DNA of 64,000 nucleotides from Bradyrhizobium cosmicum (GCF_007290395.2 NZ_CP041656.2:1612001-1676000), one strand, 5' to 3'; counted from the first letter of the stretch, positions 35,750-45,113 are shown. The notes: generated by a model not told the origin, from the letters alone. Numbers and translations: made by a program.

Positions 35750-36418
35750 ATGACCGTTTCCGCAACGAGTTCTGCGTCGACCGCGACGACAACGACGACG
35801 TCGTCGTCGAGCACGTCGTCCAATTCGACGCTGACATCCAGCGATTTCCTGAGCCTGCTCGTCAGTGAGCTCCAGAACCAGAATCCGCTGGATGCGACCT
35901 CGACCACCGACCTCGTCAATCAGCTCACCTCCTACGCGAATTTTACCTCGCAGCAGTCGATCAACACCAACCTCAATTCGCTTGCGAGTTCGTTCTCGAG
36001 CCTGGTGACGCTGAATTCCGTGAACTACATCGGCCACACCGTCGAGGCGAAGACGGACACATCGACGTTGAGCAATGGCTCGGCGACGTTCGGTTACTCG
36101 CTGTCGTCGGCCGCCTCGGATGTCTCGATCAGCGTCAAGGACGCCTCCGGCAACACAGTGTGGACCGGGACCGGGACCGGGAATGCCGGATCGAACAGCT
36201 TTACCTGGGACGGCAAGGATTCCAGCGGCAATCAGCTCTCCGACGGCGGTCAGTACACGATCTCGGTGACCGCGACGAACTCCTCCGGAAATTCGGTCCT
36301 GAACTACACGACCGTCACCGGCACGGTAACCGGCATCGACACCTCGACCTCGACACCCTCGTTGACCGTGAACGGCGTTTCCGTCAGCGCCGCCAACATC
36401 ATCGGCGTCACATCCTGA
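35750..36418 (+). CDS. flgD: Flagellar hook assembly (scaffold) protein FlgD
   Basis: Hook cap protein of 222 residues that guides polymerisation of FlgE. The N-terminal signature is SSDFLSLLVSELQNQNPLDATSTTDLVNQL in outline (residues about 27-56), followed by the FlgD Ig-like part VSISVKDASGNTVWTG, FTWDGKDSSGNQL and DGGQYTISVTATN. A run of three ACCGGG units at 36165-36182 encodes TGTGTG inside this domain. Start ATG 35750; fourth position in a Ser/Thr-rich gene set, 19 bases before flgE. Confidence 0.9.
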   Translation: MTVSATSSASTATTTTTSSSSTSSNSTLTSSDFLSLLVSELQNQNPLDATSTTDLVNQLTSYANFTSQQSINTNLNSLASSFSSLVTLNSVNYIGHTVEAKTDTSTLSNGSATFGYSLSSAASDVSISVKDASGNTVWTGTGTGNAGSNSFTWDGKDSSGNQLSDGGQYTISVTATNSSGNSVLNYTTVTGTVTGIDTSTSTPSLTVNGVSVSAANIIGVTS

Positions 36419-36437
36419 TTTCCTCCGGAGTTTTATC

Positions 36438-37703
36438 ATGAGTCTCAGCGGCGCATTATCCTCGGCGATCTCGGCGCTCAGTGCGCAGAGTCAGTCTCTG
36501 TCGATGATCAGCGACAACATCGCCAATTCCGACACGACCGCCTACAAGACGACGTCCGGAATGTTCGACGCGCTCGTCACGGCGTCGAGCAACACGACTT
36601 CCTATGCCTCGGGTGGCGTCACCGTCTCGGGCCGCGCCAACATCACCCAGCAGGGCCTGCTGGCTGCGACCTCCAACGCCACCGACGTCGCGATCCAGGG
36701 CTCCGGCTTTTTCGTGGTAACCAGCGCCACGTCGGGCGGCACCGTCGCCTACACCCGCAACGGTGCCTTCACGACCGACAATGCCGGCTATCTCCAGAAC
36801 AACGGTTATTATCTCGAGGGATGGCGCACCGACGCCGATGGCAACGTCGTCGGCAGTGAGTCGGCGAGCAATCTCGAGGCTATCAACACCCAGGTCGCAT
36901 CGACCAGCGGCAGTGCGACCACCAAGACCACGGTCGCGGCCAATTTGCCGTCGGATGCGGCGACCGGCGATGCCTATACCAGCTCGATGACGGTCTACGA
37001 TTCGCTCGGTGCCGCCAACTCGATGCAGATCACCTGGACGAAAACCGGAACCAACACCTGGAACGCGAGCTTCGCCAACCCAACCTCGACCTCGGATACC
37101 ACCACCGCGACGGGCACGGCCTCGGGCTCCATCGACATCACCTTCAACAGCGACGGTTCGCTCGCCAGCACCAGCCCCAGCCCGGCGACCGTCTCGATCA
37201 CAGGCTGGACCGATGGCGCAGCCAGCAGCACCGTCACCATGGATCTCGGCACCGTCGGCAAGACCGACGGGCTGACCCAATATGCCTCCGGCGAGACCAC
37301 GCCGTCCGTGAACGTCACCAGCATCGATTCCGACGGCCTGTCCTACGGCAAACTGTCCAGCATCGCGATCGGCGATGACGGCCTGGTCAACGCTACCTAT
37401 TCCAACGGCCAGACCATCGCGATCTACAAGATCGCGGTGGCGACCTTTGCCGCTCCCAACGGGCTCTCTGCCTCCAGCGACGGTATCTATTCGGCGACGG
37501 TGACGTCGGGCAATGCCGCGCTGCAGGGATCCGGCGAGAACGGCGCGGGCACGATCTTCGGCAGTGAGCTCGAGTCCTCGACCACCGACACCAGCAGCCA
37601 GTTCTCGAGCATGATCTCGGCGCAGCAGGCCTATTCGGCGGCGTCCCAGGTCATCTCCACTGTCAACAAGATGTACGACACGCTGATCTCGGCGATGAGG
37701 TGA
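36438..37703 (+). CDS. flgE: Flagellar hook protein FlgE
   Basis: Hook subunit of 421 residues. N-terminal rod-class signature LSSAISALSAQSQSLSMISDNIANSDTTAYK in outline, then the FlgE segments ATDVAIQGSGFFVV and AYTRNGAFTTDNAGYLQNN. The C-terminal helix is SSMISAQQAYSAASQVISTVNKMYDTLI in outline. TCCGGAG precedes the ATG. It forms the universal joint between motor and filament. Confidence 0.92.
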   Translation: MSLSGALSSAISALSAQSQSLSMISDNIANSDTTAYKTTSGMFDALVTASSNTTSYASGGVTVSGRANITQQGLLAATSNATDVAIQGSGFFVVTSATSGGTVAYTRNGAFTTDNAGYLQNNGYYLEGWRTDADGNVVGSESASNLEAINTQVASTSGSATTKTTVAANLPSDAATGDAYTSSMTVYDSLGAANSMQITWTKTGTNTWNASFANPTSTSDTTTATGTASGSIDITFNSDGSLASTSPSPATVSITGWTDGAASSTVTMDLGTVGKTDGLTQYASGETTPSVNVTSIDSDGLSYGKLSSIAIGDDGLVNATYSNGQTIAIYKIAVATFAAPNGLSASSDGIYSATVTSGNAALQGSGENGAGTIFGSELESSTTDTSSQFSSMISAQQAYSAASQVISTVNKMYDTLISAMR

Positions 37704-37706
37704 GCT

Positions 37707-37967
37707 ATGCGGAGCGAAGAAGCCAGGGAGGCCGGAGAAGTGCTGTTGCGCCGGTTGCGCCGGCTGCTGACGCGAGCCGAGACCGTCAAGGGGAGCGACC
37801 GCAAGCAGCTGCTTGCGCTGATCGACGACGTCGAAGCGACCCGGCGCGGCCTGTTGGAACAGCGTGGCGAAGTCGAGGACGAGATCAGGCAGGCCACCGT
37901 CAGAACAAACGCGATCGGCGCCTATTTGCGCAATGCGCAGTCCGGCCGCGGCAAACGGCATAATTAG
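37707..37967 (+). CDS. Small basic helical protein in flagellar operon
   Basis: 86-residue Arg-rich protein predicted to be almost entirely helical or coiled-coil (EAGEVLLRRLRRLLTRAET, LLALIDDVEATRRGLLEQRG). It starts 3 bases after the flgE stop, so it is co-translated with hook genes, and precedes the FlgN-like chaperone gene by nine bases. Its size and location suggest an export accessory or chaperone; no family is recognised. Confidence 0.65.
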   Translation: MRSEEAREAGEVLLRRLRRLLTRAETVKGSDRKQLLALIDDVEATRRGLLEQRGEVEDEIRQATVRTNAIGAYLRNAQSGRGKRHN

Positions 37968-37976
37968 AAGAAGGCG

Positions 37977-38450
37977 ATGATCATGACAGTAGCTCAAGCC
38001 AAGAGCCAAGCCACCAGGACGAACAGCGCGAACGGCGACGTTCGGATCAAGTCTCTGATCACGCTGATCGACACGTTGACCGCGCTTGTCGCTGAGGAGA
38101 ATGTGGAACTCGCCAAGGGCCTGCCGGCCTCACGTCTGAAGCAGGTCGACGAGAAGAACCGCCTGGCCGAGGTGTTCGAGCGGACCGTTGCCGAATGCGC
38201 CGCGGGCACAACCAGCCTGCATGTCCCGGATCGTATCCTGCGCGAGCAGCTCTTGGAGCGGATCCTGGAGCTGCGCGCGGCCATGGACGAAAATCTGGTG
38301 CGGCTGCGCGCGGCGATCGATGCCAGCAATCGCCGGATCGAGGCCGTCATGCAGGCGATCCGCGAGCAGATCGCGGCGGTGTCGCCCTATGGCGCCTCCG
38401 GCCGGATTGCCACGCGTTCCGTCTCCAGCGGCACCAGCCGCAGCGCCTGA
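37977..38450 (+). CDS. FlgN-like flagellar export chaperone
   Basis: 157-residue helical protein immediately upstream of flgK. The pattern LITLIDTLTALVAEENVELAKGL, then LKQVDEKNRLAEVFERTV, matches the FlgN way of two long helices with EEN and a K-x-x-L segment. FlgN binds the C-termini of FlgK and FlgL before export. The ATGs at 37977 and 37983 are both possible; GAAGAAGG sits better for the second. Sequence similarity in this family is low, so the call rests partly on position. Confidence 0.6.
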   Translation: MIMTVAQAKSQATRTNSANGDVRIKSLITLIDTLTALVAEENVELAKGLPASRLKQVDEKNRLAEVFERTVAECAAGTTSLHVPDRILREQLLERILELRAAMDENLVRLRAAIDASNRRIEAVMQAIREQIAAVSPYGASGRIATRSVSSGTSRSA

Positions 38451-38468
38451 CGAGTCGAGGGTCCCGCC

Positions 38469-40244
38469 GTGTCACTCAATATCGCACGATCGATCGCCTT
38501 CAGCGGGCTGTCGGCGACGTCCGTGCAGATCAGCGTGACGTCGTCGAACATCTCGAATGCCGACACGACGGGCTACACCGCGAAGACCGCGAGCCAGTCG
38601 AGCAGTGTCACCAACGGTGTCGGCACCGGCGTCACCGTGAGCGGCATCACCTCGACGGTCGACAAGCTGCTGTTGAAGTCGCTGATCGGAGCGACCTCCG
38701 ACCTCGGTTCGGCCGATACGACCAACACCTATCTGACTTCGCTTGAGAAGCTCTACGGCTCGACCAGCAGCACCGACGGGAGCTCCACGGGAACCTCGCT
38801 AGCAAACAGCATCGCCTCGCTGGAATCGGCGCTGTCGTCGCTGGCGAGTACGCCGAGCAGCGCCTCGCTGCAATCCAACGTCATCAGCGCGCTCGATGAC
38901 GTCGCGAGCCAGTTGCGGGAGACGTCGAGCGGAATCCAGAAACTCCGCAGCGATGCCGACCAGGACATCTCGTCGTCGATCGACGACGTCAATTCGAACC
39001 TGCAAGAGATCGCTGATCTGAACGCGGCGATCAAGCAGACGGCGGCGGCCGGCCAGTCGACCGCAGACCTGGAGGACCAGCGCAATACGGCCCTCCAGGA
39101 CATCGCCTCCAAGATGAACATCAGCTACTTCACGGCGTCGAACGGCGATCTCCAGATCTATACGACATCCGGTCAGGCGCTGGTCGATAGTTCCGCGCAC
39201 ACGATCAGCTATACAGCCGCGGCCAGCGTAACGGCGTCGACGACCTATGCCGCCGGCTCCTCGTCGAGCGGCTTCAGTGCAATAGAGGTCAACGGGGTCG
39301 ACATCACCTCGCAGATATCAGGCGGTGATATCGGCGCGCTGGTGACGCTGAGGGACAAGACCCTGCCCGCGGCGCAGTCCCAGCTCGACCAGCTGGCGCA
39401 GCAGCTCGCCTCCGCGATGAACGGCATCTCGAACGGCGCCTCTGCGGTGCCGGCGCCGACGAGCCTGACGGGTACGACCGCTGTCACCAGCAGCACGGCG
39501 CTCTCCGCCACCGGCACGGTGCGCATCGCCGCCACCGACCAGAGCGGCAATCTCGTCTCCTACGGCGATCTCGATCTGTCGTCCTATGCTACGGTCGGCG
39601 ACCTCGTCACCGCGATCAACGGCATCTCCGGACTTTCCGCATCGGTCGATTCGGATGGCCATCTCTTGATCACCGCTACCGGCTCCGGCAATGGCGTCGC
39701 CATCAACGAGATGACGAGCGCAGTGGGGAGCTCCGGCGATGGATTTTCGGACTATTTCGGTCTCAACGATCTGGTGACGGGGACGGGTGCGTCGGACATC
39801 GCGGTCAACAGCAAGATCCTGACCGGGACCAGCGAGCTTCAACTCGCGACCCTGGACTCCTCGTCGAGCCTGACGGTCGGCGGCACGGTGCTGTCGTCGG
39901 GGTCAGCCACGGTCGTCAACGCCTTCTACGACGCTCTGACGGAATCCCGGACGTTTTCCTCCACTGGCGGGCTCGCCGCTACGACTGGTTCTCTCGCCGA
40001 CTACGCCTCGACGATCGTGTCCGATGTCGCGAGCAAATCGTCGCAGGCGTCGACGAACTACACCGCCAAGGAGACCGCGCAATCGACTTATGCGGACTCG
40101 CTGTCGTCGCAATCCGGCGTCAATCTCGACGAGGAGTCGGCGAAGCTCAGCACGCTCCAGAACAAATATTCGGCGGCTTCCGCGCTGATCGAGGCCATCA
40201 ACTCCATGTATTCGGCGCTGCTCTCCGCCGTGCAGTCGACATAA
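38469..40244 (+). CDS. flgK: Flagellar hook-associated protein 1 FlgK
   Basis: Hook-filament junction protein of 591 residues, GTG start. The N-terminal signature is IARSIAFSGLSATSVQISVTSSNISNADTTGYT in outline; LRETSSGIQKLRSDADQDISSSIDDVNSNLQEIADLN and the nearby DQRNTALQDIASKM block are characteristic of FlgK; the C-terminus has VNLDEESAKLSTLQNKYSAASALIEAINSMYSALL in outline. It lies 18 bases after the FlgN-like gene and 15 bases before flgL. Confidence 0.92.
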   Translation: MSLNIARSIAFSGLSATSVQISVTSSNISNADTTGYTAKTASQSSSVTNGVGTGVTVSGITSTVDKLLLKSLIGATSDLGSADTTNTYLTSLEKLYGSTSSTDGSSTGTSLANSIASLESALSSLASTPSSASLQSNVISALDDVASQLRETSSGIQKLRSDADQDISSSIDDVNSNLQEIADLNAAIKQTAAAGQSTADLEDQRNTALQDIASKMNISYFTASNGDLQIYTTSGQALVDSSAHTISYTAAASVTASTTYAAGSSSSGFSAIEVNGVDITSQISGGDIGALVTLRDKTLPAAQSQLDQLAQQLASAMNGISNGASAVPAPTSLTGTTAVTSSTALSATGTVRIAATDQSGNLVSYGDLDLSSYATVGDLVTAINGISGLSASVDSDGHLLITATGSGNGVAINEMTSAVGSSGDGFSDYFGLNDLVTGTGASDIAVNSKILTGTSELQLATLDSSSSLTVGGTVLSSGSATVVNAFYDALTESRTFSSTGGLAATTGSLADYASTIVSDVASKSSQASTNYTAKETAQSTYADSLSSQSGVNLDEESAKLSTLQNKYSAASALIEAINSMYSALLSAVQST

Positions 40245-40259
40245 GAGGAGAGTGGGGCC

Positions 40260-41171
40260 ATGGTGGCGATGCGGGTCGCGACCTTCGCGCAGTCGAACAA
40301 GATGATCGCGGACGCGCTGCGCGTGCAGTCGGTCATGGCCGAAAAGCAGACCCAGGAATCGTCGGGCCTGATCTCGACCGATTATGGCGGCTATGGCTCG
40401 GACGCGCAGCATGTCGTCAACCTCCAGGTCTCGGTGACGCGCGCGCAATCCTACATCGATGCCGCGACCCTCGCGGACAGCAAGGTCCAGGTGATGTATT
40501 CGGCTGTCGGCTCGATGACCGACATTCTCACCCAACTCCGTTCCCAGCTCAGTGCCGCCTCGACCGGAAGCTCGACCGAGACAAACTCGGTGATCAGCTC
40601 CGCCCAGCAGATGCTGGAGGAGATGGGCTCGCTCATGAACACGCAATATGACGGCCAATATGTCTTTGGCGGCGGCAAGACGGACACTGCGCCGGTCGAC
40701 CTCTCGAGCTTTTCGTCGGGAGCGGGGTCGCTCACTACGGCGGACACCGGCTACTACGGGGGAGATGACGAGATAGCTTCGGTGCGTGTCGCAGCCGACC
40801 AGACCGTGTCCTATGGCGTCACGGCCGACAATTCGGCGTTCGAGGAGGTGATGCGCGTTCTAAAGTTCGTGGCCAACAGCACCTCGCTGTCGTCCTCGGA
40901 CATCTCCAGCGCGCTTGATCTCGCCGGTACGGCTCTCGACGACACCGCGGCGGTCCAGGCAAAGCTCTCCAACGCAGCATCCTCGATCGAGACGGCGAGC
41001 GCCCGCCAAACCGACTACAAGAGCTATGCCGAGACGTTGTCGAGCGACCTCACCAGCGTCGACGTCGCCGCGATTACGGCGCAGCTCTCGACCTACGAGT
41101 CGCAACTGACCGCGTCCTATTCGGCGCTCGGCAAGATCCTGAGCATGAACCTGGCGAGCTACCTGAAATAG
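40260..41171 (+). CDS. flgL: Flagellar hook-associated protein FlgL
   Basis: Hook-associated protein 3, a flagellin-like junction protein of 303 residues. N-terminal MRVATFAQSNKMIADALRVQ and the segment LADSKVQVMYSAVGSMTDILTQLRSQL follow flagellin/FlgL D0-D1 spacing; MLEEMGSLMNTQYDGQYVFGG is the FlgL hallmark (N-x-x-x-x-g-x-Y-x-F-G-G). AGGAGAG at 40246-40252 supports the start at 40260 (40269 also possible). It is the last gene of the flagellar run and convergent to the AMP-ligase pseudogene. Confidence 0.9.
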   Translation: MVAMRVATFAQSNKMIADALRVQSVMAEKQTQESSGLISTDYGGYGSDAQHVVNLQVSVTRAQSYIDAATLADSKVQVMYSAVGSMTDILTQLRSQLSAASTGSSTETNSVISSAQQMLEEMGSLMNTQYDGQYVFGGGKTDTAPVDLSSFSSGAGSLTTADTGYYGGDDEIASVRVAADQTVSYGVTADNSAFEEVMRVLKFVANSTSLSSSDISSALDLAGTALDDTAAVQAKLSNAASSIETASARQTDYKSYAETLSSDLTSVDVAAITAQLSTYESQLTASYSALGKILSMNLASYLK

Positions 41172-41178
41172 GCTGGGC

Positions 41179-42749
41179 TCATTCGGCTGCGATGCGGTCC
41201 ATGGCCATGGCGCGAAGCCGGGCGCGCTGGATCTTGACGCCGTTGGCGCTGTCGGTGACCGGGAAGGTGTCGACGACATAGATGCGCGCCGGCACCTTGT
41301 AGCCGGCAAGCCGCTCGCGCAGCCGCGCGGTCAGCGTCGCCTGCTCCAGCTGCCCTTGGTGCGCGATGACGAAGGCGACGCAACGCGCCTGGCCCTTCAG
41401 ATCGACCGCGACGACCTGCGCGTCAGCGACGCCGCTGCAGGATTTGAGCTCGTCCTCGATCTCGCCCGGCGCAACCAGGAAGCCGCCGAGCCGCATCGCA
41501 TCGCCCGCACGGGTCTCGTAGACGAAGGCGCCGTCGCCGCGTAGCCGGCCGATGTCCCCGGTGCGGAAGAAGCCGTCGGTGGTGATCGCCTCGCGCGTGG
41601 CTTCAAGGTTGTTGAAGTAGCCGAGAAAGCACGAGGGCGCGCTGATCTCGATCTCGCCGGAGACGCCGTGCGCGGCCAGCTCGCCGGTCTCCATGTCGCG
41701 CACGCGCACCTTCGCTTCGGACGACATCGGCCAGCCGCCGCCTTCGATGCGGTCGGCGAAAGCGTCACCGGGGCGGGCGATCGAGAACAGCGCCTGCACC
41801 TCGCTCGAACCGTAGAGGCCGTACAGCGGCATGCCGCGAGCCTCGGCCTCCGCGGCCAACTCGCGCCAGCCGGGCTGAAACGCGGCGTAGCCGCAGATTT
41901 CGAGATGCGGGAAGGGGCGCGGCGCATCGGTGAGCGAGAGGATGCTCGGAACATCTCGTCCGAGCCGAACGAGTGCGTGATCTTGTGCTTGCTGAGAATT
42001 TGGAGCGCCGGCGCAGCTTCGAACGCATCGAGCACATGCACGGTCGCGCCGGCTGCGATGAAGCCGAGCAGGCTGGTCATGCCGAACGTGCCGCAGAACG
42101 GCAGCATCGCCAGCAGCGAATGGCGCTGCGGATCGAGCTTGAGCGCTTTGGCGACGGAGGCGGCGTGCATGGCCAGCGTCTGCTGCGAGTGGGCGACGAG
42201 TTTTGGTCCCTTGGTCGTGCCTGACGTGGTGTAGAGCAGCACCGGCAGGTCGACGTCGTTCTGCGCAAGCGGAGCAGGCGGATAAGTCTCGAAGGCGTTG
42301 AAGCGGACGCACGGCCATTGCGCGGGGATCGCATCCGCGCCGACCACCGCGAGCCCTTGCAGCGCGGGCACCTCGTCCCTGGCGATATCGGCGAGAATGG
42401 CGGCAAAATCGATCGAGCGGAACGCGGCCTCGACCACCATCAGCCTGGCGCCGGAGACTTTGAGCAGATGCGCAACCTCCGCGCTGCGGTAGCGGGTGTT
42501 GACGGCGGCAATGACTGCGCCGAGGCGCGCGGCCGCGAACAGCAGCGCGATCCATTCGACCCGGTTGACCAGCCAGACCGCGACGGCGTCGCCCCGGCCG
42601 ACGCCCTGGGCCGCAAGCCAGGCCGCCGTCTGCTCGACCTTGGCAGAGAACTCCGCGCGCGAGACGGGCGCGCCGTCGAAGACGAAGGCGGGATCGGCGG
42701 CGGTCTCGGTGGCGATCAGCGATTGCAGTGAAGATTCATTGGCGCTCAT
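41179..42749 (-). pseudogene. AMP-dependent acyl-CoA synthetase/ligase interrupted by a frameshift
   Basis: Two overlapping frames make one ligase of about 520 residues. The N-terminal part (start MSANESSLQSLIATETAADP at 42749) contains the P-loop TTSGTTKGPKLVAHS and runs in one frame to SFGSDEMF. From SILSLTDAPRPFPHLEICGY the homology continues in another frame to the normal C-terminus (GYKVPARIYVVDTFPVTDSANGVKIQ, outline). The shift lies near 41943-41950 and is explained by one missing base in the Arg codon after MF. This is either a real inactivation or a base-calling error. Neighbours upstream are upp and a crotonase gene. Confidence 0.8.
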
Positions 42750-42782
42750 GCCAACCGGAGTAACCCGATCGCGCAAACCTGT

Positions 42783-43418
42783 CTACTTGGTGCCGAACAT
42801 CCGGTCGCCGGCATCGCCCAGGCCCGGCACGATGTAGCCGTGGTCGTTGAGCCGCTCGTCGATCGCGGCGGTCCAGACCGGCACGTCGGGATGCTCGCTC
42901 TGGAACTGGGCGATGCCTTCGGGCGCAGCGAGCAGGCAGACGAAGCGGATGTCGCGGGCGCCGCGCGCCTTGAGCAGGGTGGCACCGGCGCAGGCCGAGT
43001 TGCCGGTCGCCAGCATCGGGTCCATCAGGATCACGGTGCGGTCGGACAGATCCTGCGGCGCCTTGAAGTAATATTCCACGGCCTGCAATGTGTCGGGGTC
43101 GCGATAGAGCCCGATATGGGCGATGCGCGCCGACGGCATCAACGCCAGCATGCCGTCGAGGAAGCCGACGCCGGCGCGCAGGATCGGCGCCAGCGTGAGC
43201 TTCTTGCCGGCGATCTTCGGGGCCTGCATCGGCGCGATCGGCGTCTCGATCCCGACCAGCTCCAGCGGCAGGTCGCGCGTCACCTCGTAGCCCAGCAGCA
43301 TCCCGATCTCGTTCAGGATCTCGCGAAAGCTCTTGGTCGAGCGATCCTTCTCCCGCATCAGGGAAAGCTTGTGCTGGACCAGGGGATGGGCGACGACGTT
43401 GACGCTGCTGATGCTCAT
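42783..43418 (-). CDS. upp: Uracil phosphoribosyltransferase
   Basis: Pyrimidine salvage enzyme of 211 residues making UMP from uracil and PRPP. The PRPP-binding loop [14 protein letters not shown] (about 128-141) is complete, as are [14 protein letters not shown] and the C-terminal uracil site [18 protein letters not shown]. Length matches the family exactly. It lies 34 bases before the ligase pseudogene on the same strand. Confidence 0.96.
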   Translation of the reverse strand: MSISSVNVVAHPLVQHKLSLMREKDRSTKSFREILNEIGMLLGYEVTRDLPLELVGIETPIAPMQAPKIAGKKLTLAPILRAGVGFLDGMLALMPSARIAHIGLYRDPDTLQAVEYYFKAPQDLSDRTVILMDPMLATGNSACAGATLLKARGARDIRFVCLLAAPEGIAQFQSEHPDVPVWTAAIDERLNDHGYIVPGLGDAGDRMFGTK

Positions 43419-43489
43419 GAAACCGATCTACACGGTTCCGCGAAATTTCGCCAGATCGGCCGGATTTTTTCAGTGGGAGATCATCGGCC

Positions 43490-44230
43490 TCAAGCGGGCA
43501 TCGCGACCGCCCTGCGGGCCCGGCTGCTCGCCTCGTAGGCAGCCATCGTCAGCTCCCGCTCGATCGCTGCGCGCATGGCATCGATGGCGGGCTGGCGCAG
43601 GCGCTTCTTTGCAGTGGTGTGTGACGGCTTGTGAATGGCGCGCAAGCCCGCGATGATTTCGCCGAGGCTGCCTTCGATCGCTTCCGGCGCGACCAGGTGG
43701 TCGAGAAAGCCGGCGGTCAGTGCCTGCTCGGGCTCGTACATCTCGCCCAGCGTCGCAGTACGGCTGAGCCAGGCCGGGTGCACGCGGCTGCGCGCGAGCT
43801 CGATGGCAAAGCTCGGCGGCGCGATGCCGATCGCGACCTCGTTCAGTCCCATGCGATGCGGACCGCGCGCCGCCAGCCTGACGTCGCAGGCGAGCAGCAG
43901 GAACGTTCCCATCGGATAGGCGTGTCCCTCCATCACGCCGATGGTCGGATGCGGAAACGACATCAACCGCAACGCCAGTTCAGCGCCGGCCCGCACCATG
44001 TCGAGGCTCTTGGCGGCATCGCCCGAGGCGAACACCTTCAGATCGAAGCCGGCGGAAAAGATGCCCGGCCGAGCCGAGCGGAGCACAATGATCTCGGCCT
44101 CGGTTTCGGCGCGGTCGAAGGCCGCGCCGATTGCGCCCAGCAGGGCCGTCGACATCACATTGACCTTGCCGTCGTCGAGCACGATCCGTGCGACGCCGTC
44201 CCTCAGCTCGTAAGTCACGCCATTGGACAT
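43490..44230 (-). CDS. Enoyl-CoA hydratase/isomerase (crotonase) family protein
   Basis: Crotonase-fold protein of 246 residues. LRSARPGIFSAGFDLKVFASGD forms the first oxyanion loop and AYPMGTFLLLACDVRLAARG the second. The catalytic Glu positions of true hydratases are not clearly kept, so an isomerase or other acyl-CoA activity is possible. MSNGVTYELRDG at 44230 follows GGAAGGGAGAGC; the longer frame from 44284 is less likely. Divergent from a TetR gene, which probably controls it. Confidence 0.85.
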   Translation of the reverse strand: MSNGVTYELRDGVARIVLDDGKVNVMSTALLGAIGAAFDRAETEAEIIVLRSARPGIFSAGFDLKVFASGDAAKSLDMVRAGAELALRLMSFPHPTIGVMEGHAYPMGTFLLLACDVRLAARGPHRMGLNEVAIGIAPPSFAIELARSRVHPAWLSRTATLGEMYEPEQALTAGFLDHLVAPEAIEGSLGEIIAGLRAIHKPSHTTAKKRLRQPAIDAMRAAIERELTMAAYEASSRARRAVAMPA

Positions 44231-44315
44231 CTTGCTCTCCCTTCCGTTGTCGTGACTTGACTGTCGGAGGCTGATGTAGACCAATCAATATAATTTTGGG
44301 CCAGAGGAGAACACC

Positions 44316-44900
44316 ATGCCGGCCGTGCCGAAACACCGCCAGCCCATCATCAACGCTGCGGTGATGCTGTTCCGCCGCCAGGGATTTGCCCGCACCGGCC
44401 TGAACGACATCGTGGATGTCAGTGGCGCGCCCAAGGGCTCGCTCTACCATTACTTTCCGGACGGAAAGTCCTCGATCGCGGTGGCTGCGGTCGAAGAGGC
44501 CGGTCGCCGCGTCGCGGAAACCGTGGCCAAGCTCGCGGAGGATTGCAGCTCGGCTGGCGATCTGCTGCGCGCCCATGCGAGGCTGCTGGCGGGGTGGATG
44601 CAGGGCTCCGGCTTTCGTAACGGCTGCCCGATCACGACCGTGCTGCTGGAACTGGCGCCGCGCGAGCGCGCGGTGTCCGAGGCCGGCCGCAAGGCCTATG
44701 CGGCGCGAATATCGATCCTCCGTGAGAAGCTCATTGCTGATGGGTTTGCGCGCCCGCGGGCGGACTCGCTTGCCGTGCTCTGCACTTCCGCGCTGCAGGG
44801 AGCGCTGATCCAGGCCCGCGTCGAGCGCAGTCGCAGGCCGATCGAGGTCACGGCGACGGAACTGGCGCGGCTGATCGAGGCGGAAACCGAGAGGCGCTAA
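44316..44900 (+). CDS. TetR-family transcriptional regulator
   Basis: 194-residue repressor. The N-terminal helix-turn-helix is IINAAVMLFRRQGFARTGLNDIVDVSGAPKGSLYHYFP in outline; the C-terminal domain resembles the LmrA/YxaF-type ligand domain (GFRNGCPITTVLLELAP). The 85-base gap to the divergent crotonase gene is AT-rich around 44272-44300 (TAGACCAATCAATATAATTT) and probably contains the operator. The stop codon overlaps the stop of a minus-strand micro-ORF at 44897-44899. Confidence 0.88.
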   Translation: MPAVPKHRQPIINAAVMLFRRQGFARTGLNDIVDVSGAPKGSLYHYFPDGKSSIAVAAVEEAGRRVAETVAKLAEDCSSAGDLLRAHARLLAGWMQGSGFRNGCPITTVLLELAPRERAVSEAGRKAYAARISILREKLIADGFARPRADSLAVLCTSALQGALIQARVERSRRPIEVTATELARLIEAETERR

Positions 44901-45025
44901 ACCCCAAGCCCGCGTGCGAGGAGCGTGATCACGAGTGTCAGGATCGCGCCCCAGATCAGGCTCAGCGTCATGACCAGGATCGTCGTGGTGACAGCCTGCT
45001 CCAGATTCCCCTTGAGGAGCTGCAT
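44897..45025 (-). CDS. 42-residue predicted membrane microprotein
   Basis: Short frame read directly from the sequence: starts MQLLKGNLEQAVTTTILVM and continues with a hydrophobic stretch ending ITLLARGLGV. One long membrane segment is likely. CAAATAGC separates it from the preceding micro-ORF by a single base (TAG-C-ATG), so it would be translationally coupled. Its stop overlaps that of the TetR gene on the other strand. No family recognised; last in a run of small minus-strand genes next to kdp. Confidence 0.5.
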   Translation of the reverse strand: MQLLKGNLEQAVTTTILVMTLSLIWGAILTLVITLLARGLGV

Positions 45026-45026
45026 G

Positions 45027-45113
45027 CTATTTGTCCGAGGCCGCGGTGATGCGCATGCCGAGCAGCAATGCGGTCATCAATGCAACCAGGATGGCGATCT
45101 TGAGCTCGATCAT
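45027..45113 (-). CDS. 28-residue predicted membrane microprotein
   Basis: Sequence runs MIELKIAILVALMTALLLGM and ends RITAASDK: one membrane segment with a short polar tail. Its ATG overlaps the stop of the preceding 131-residue gene (ATGA), and its stop is one base from the next micro-ORF, which strongly suggests real coupled translation. Size and make-up resemble small subunits such as KdpF, but there is no direct homology visible. Confidence 0.5.
   Translation of the reverse strand: MIELKIAILVALMTALLLGMRITAASDK

Noticed and set aside
44231..44315. A defined palindromic TetR operator between crotonase and TetR genes
   Set aside because: The gap is AT-rich and suggestive, but no clean inverted repeat could be shown.
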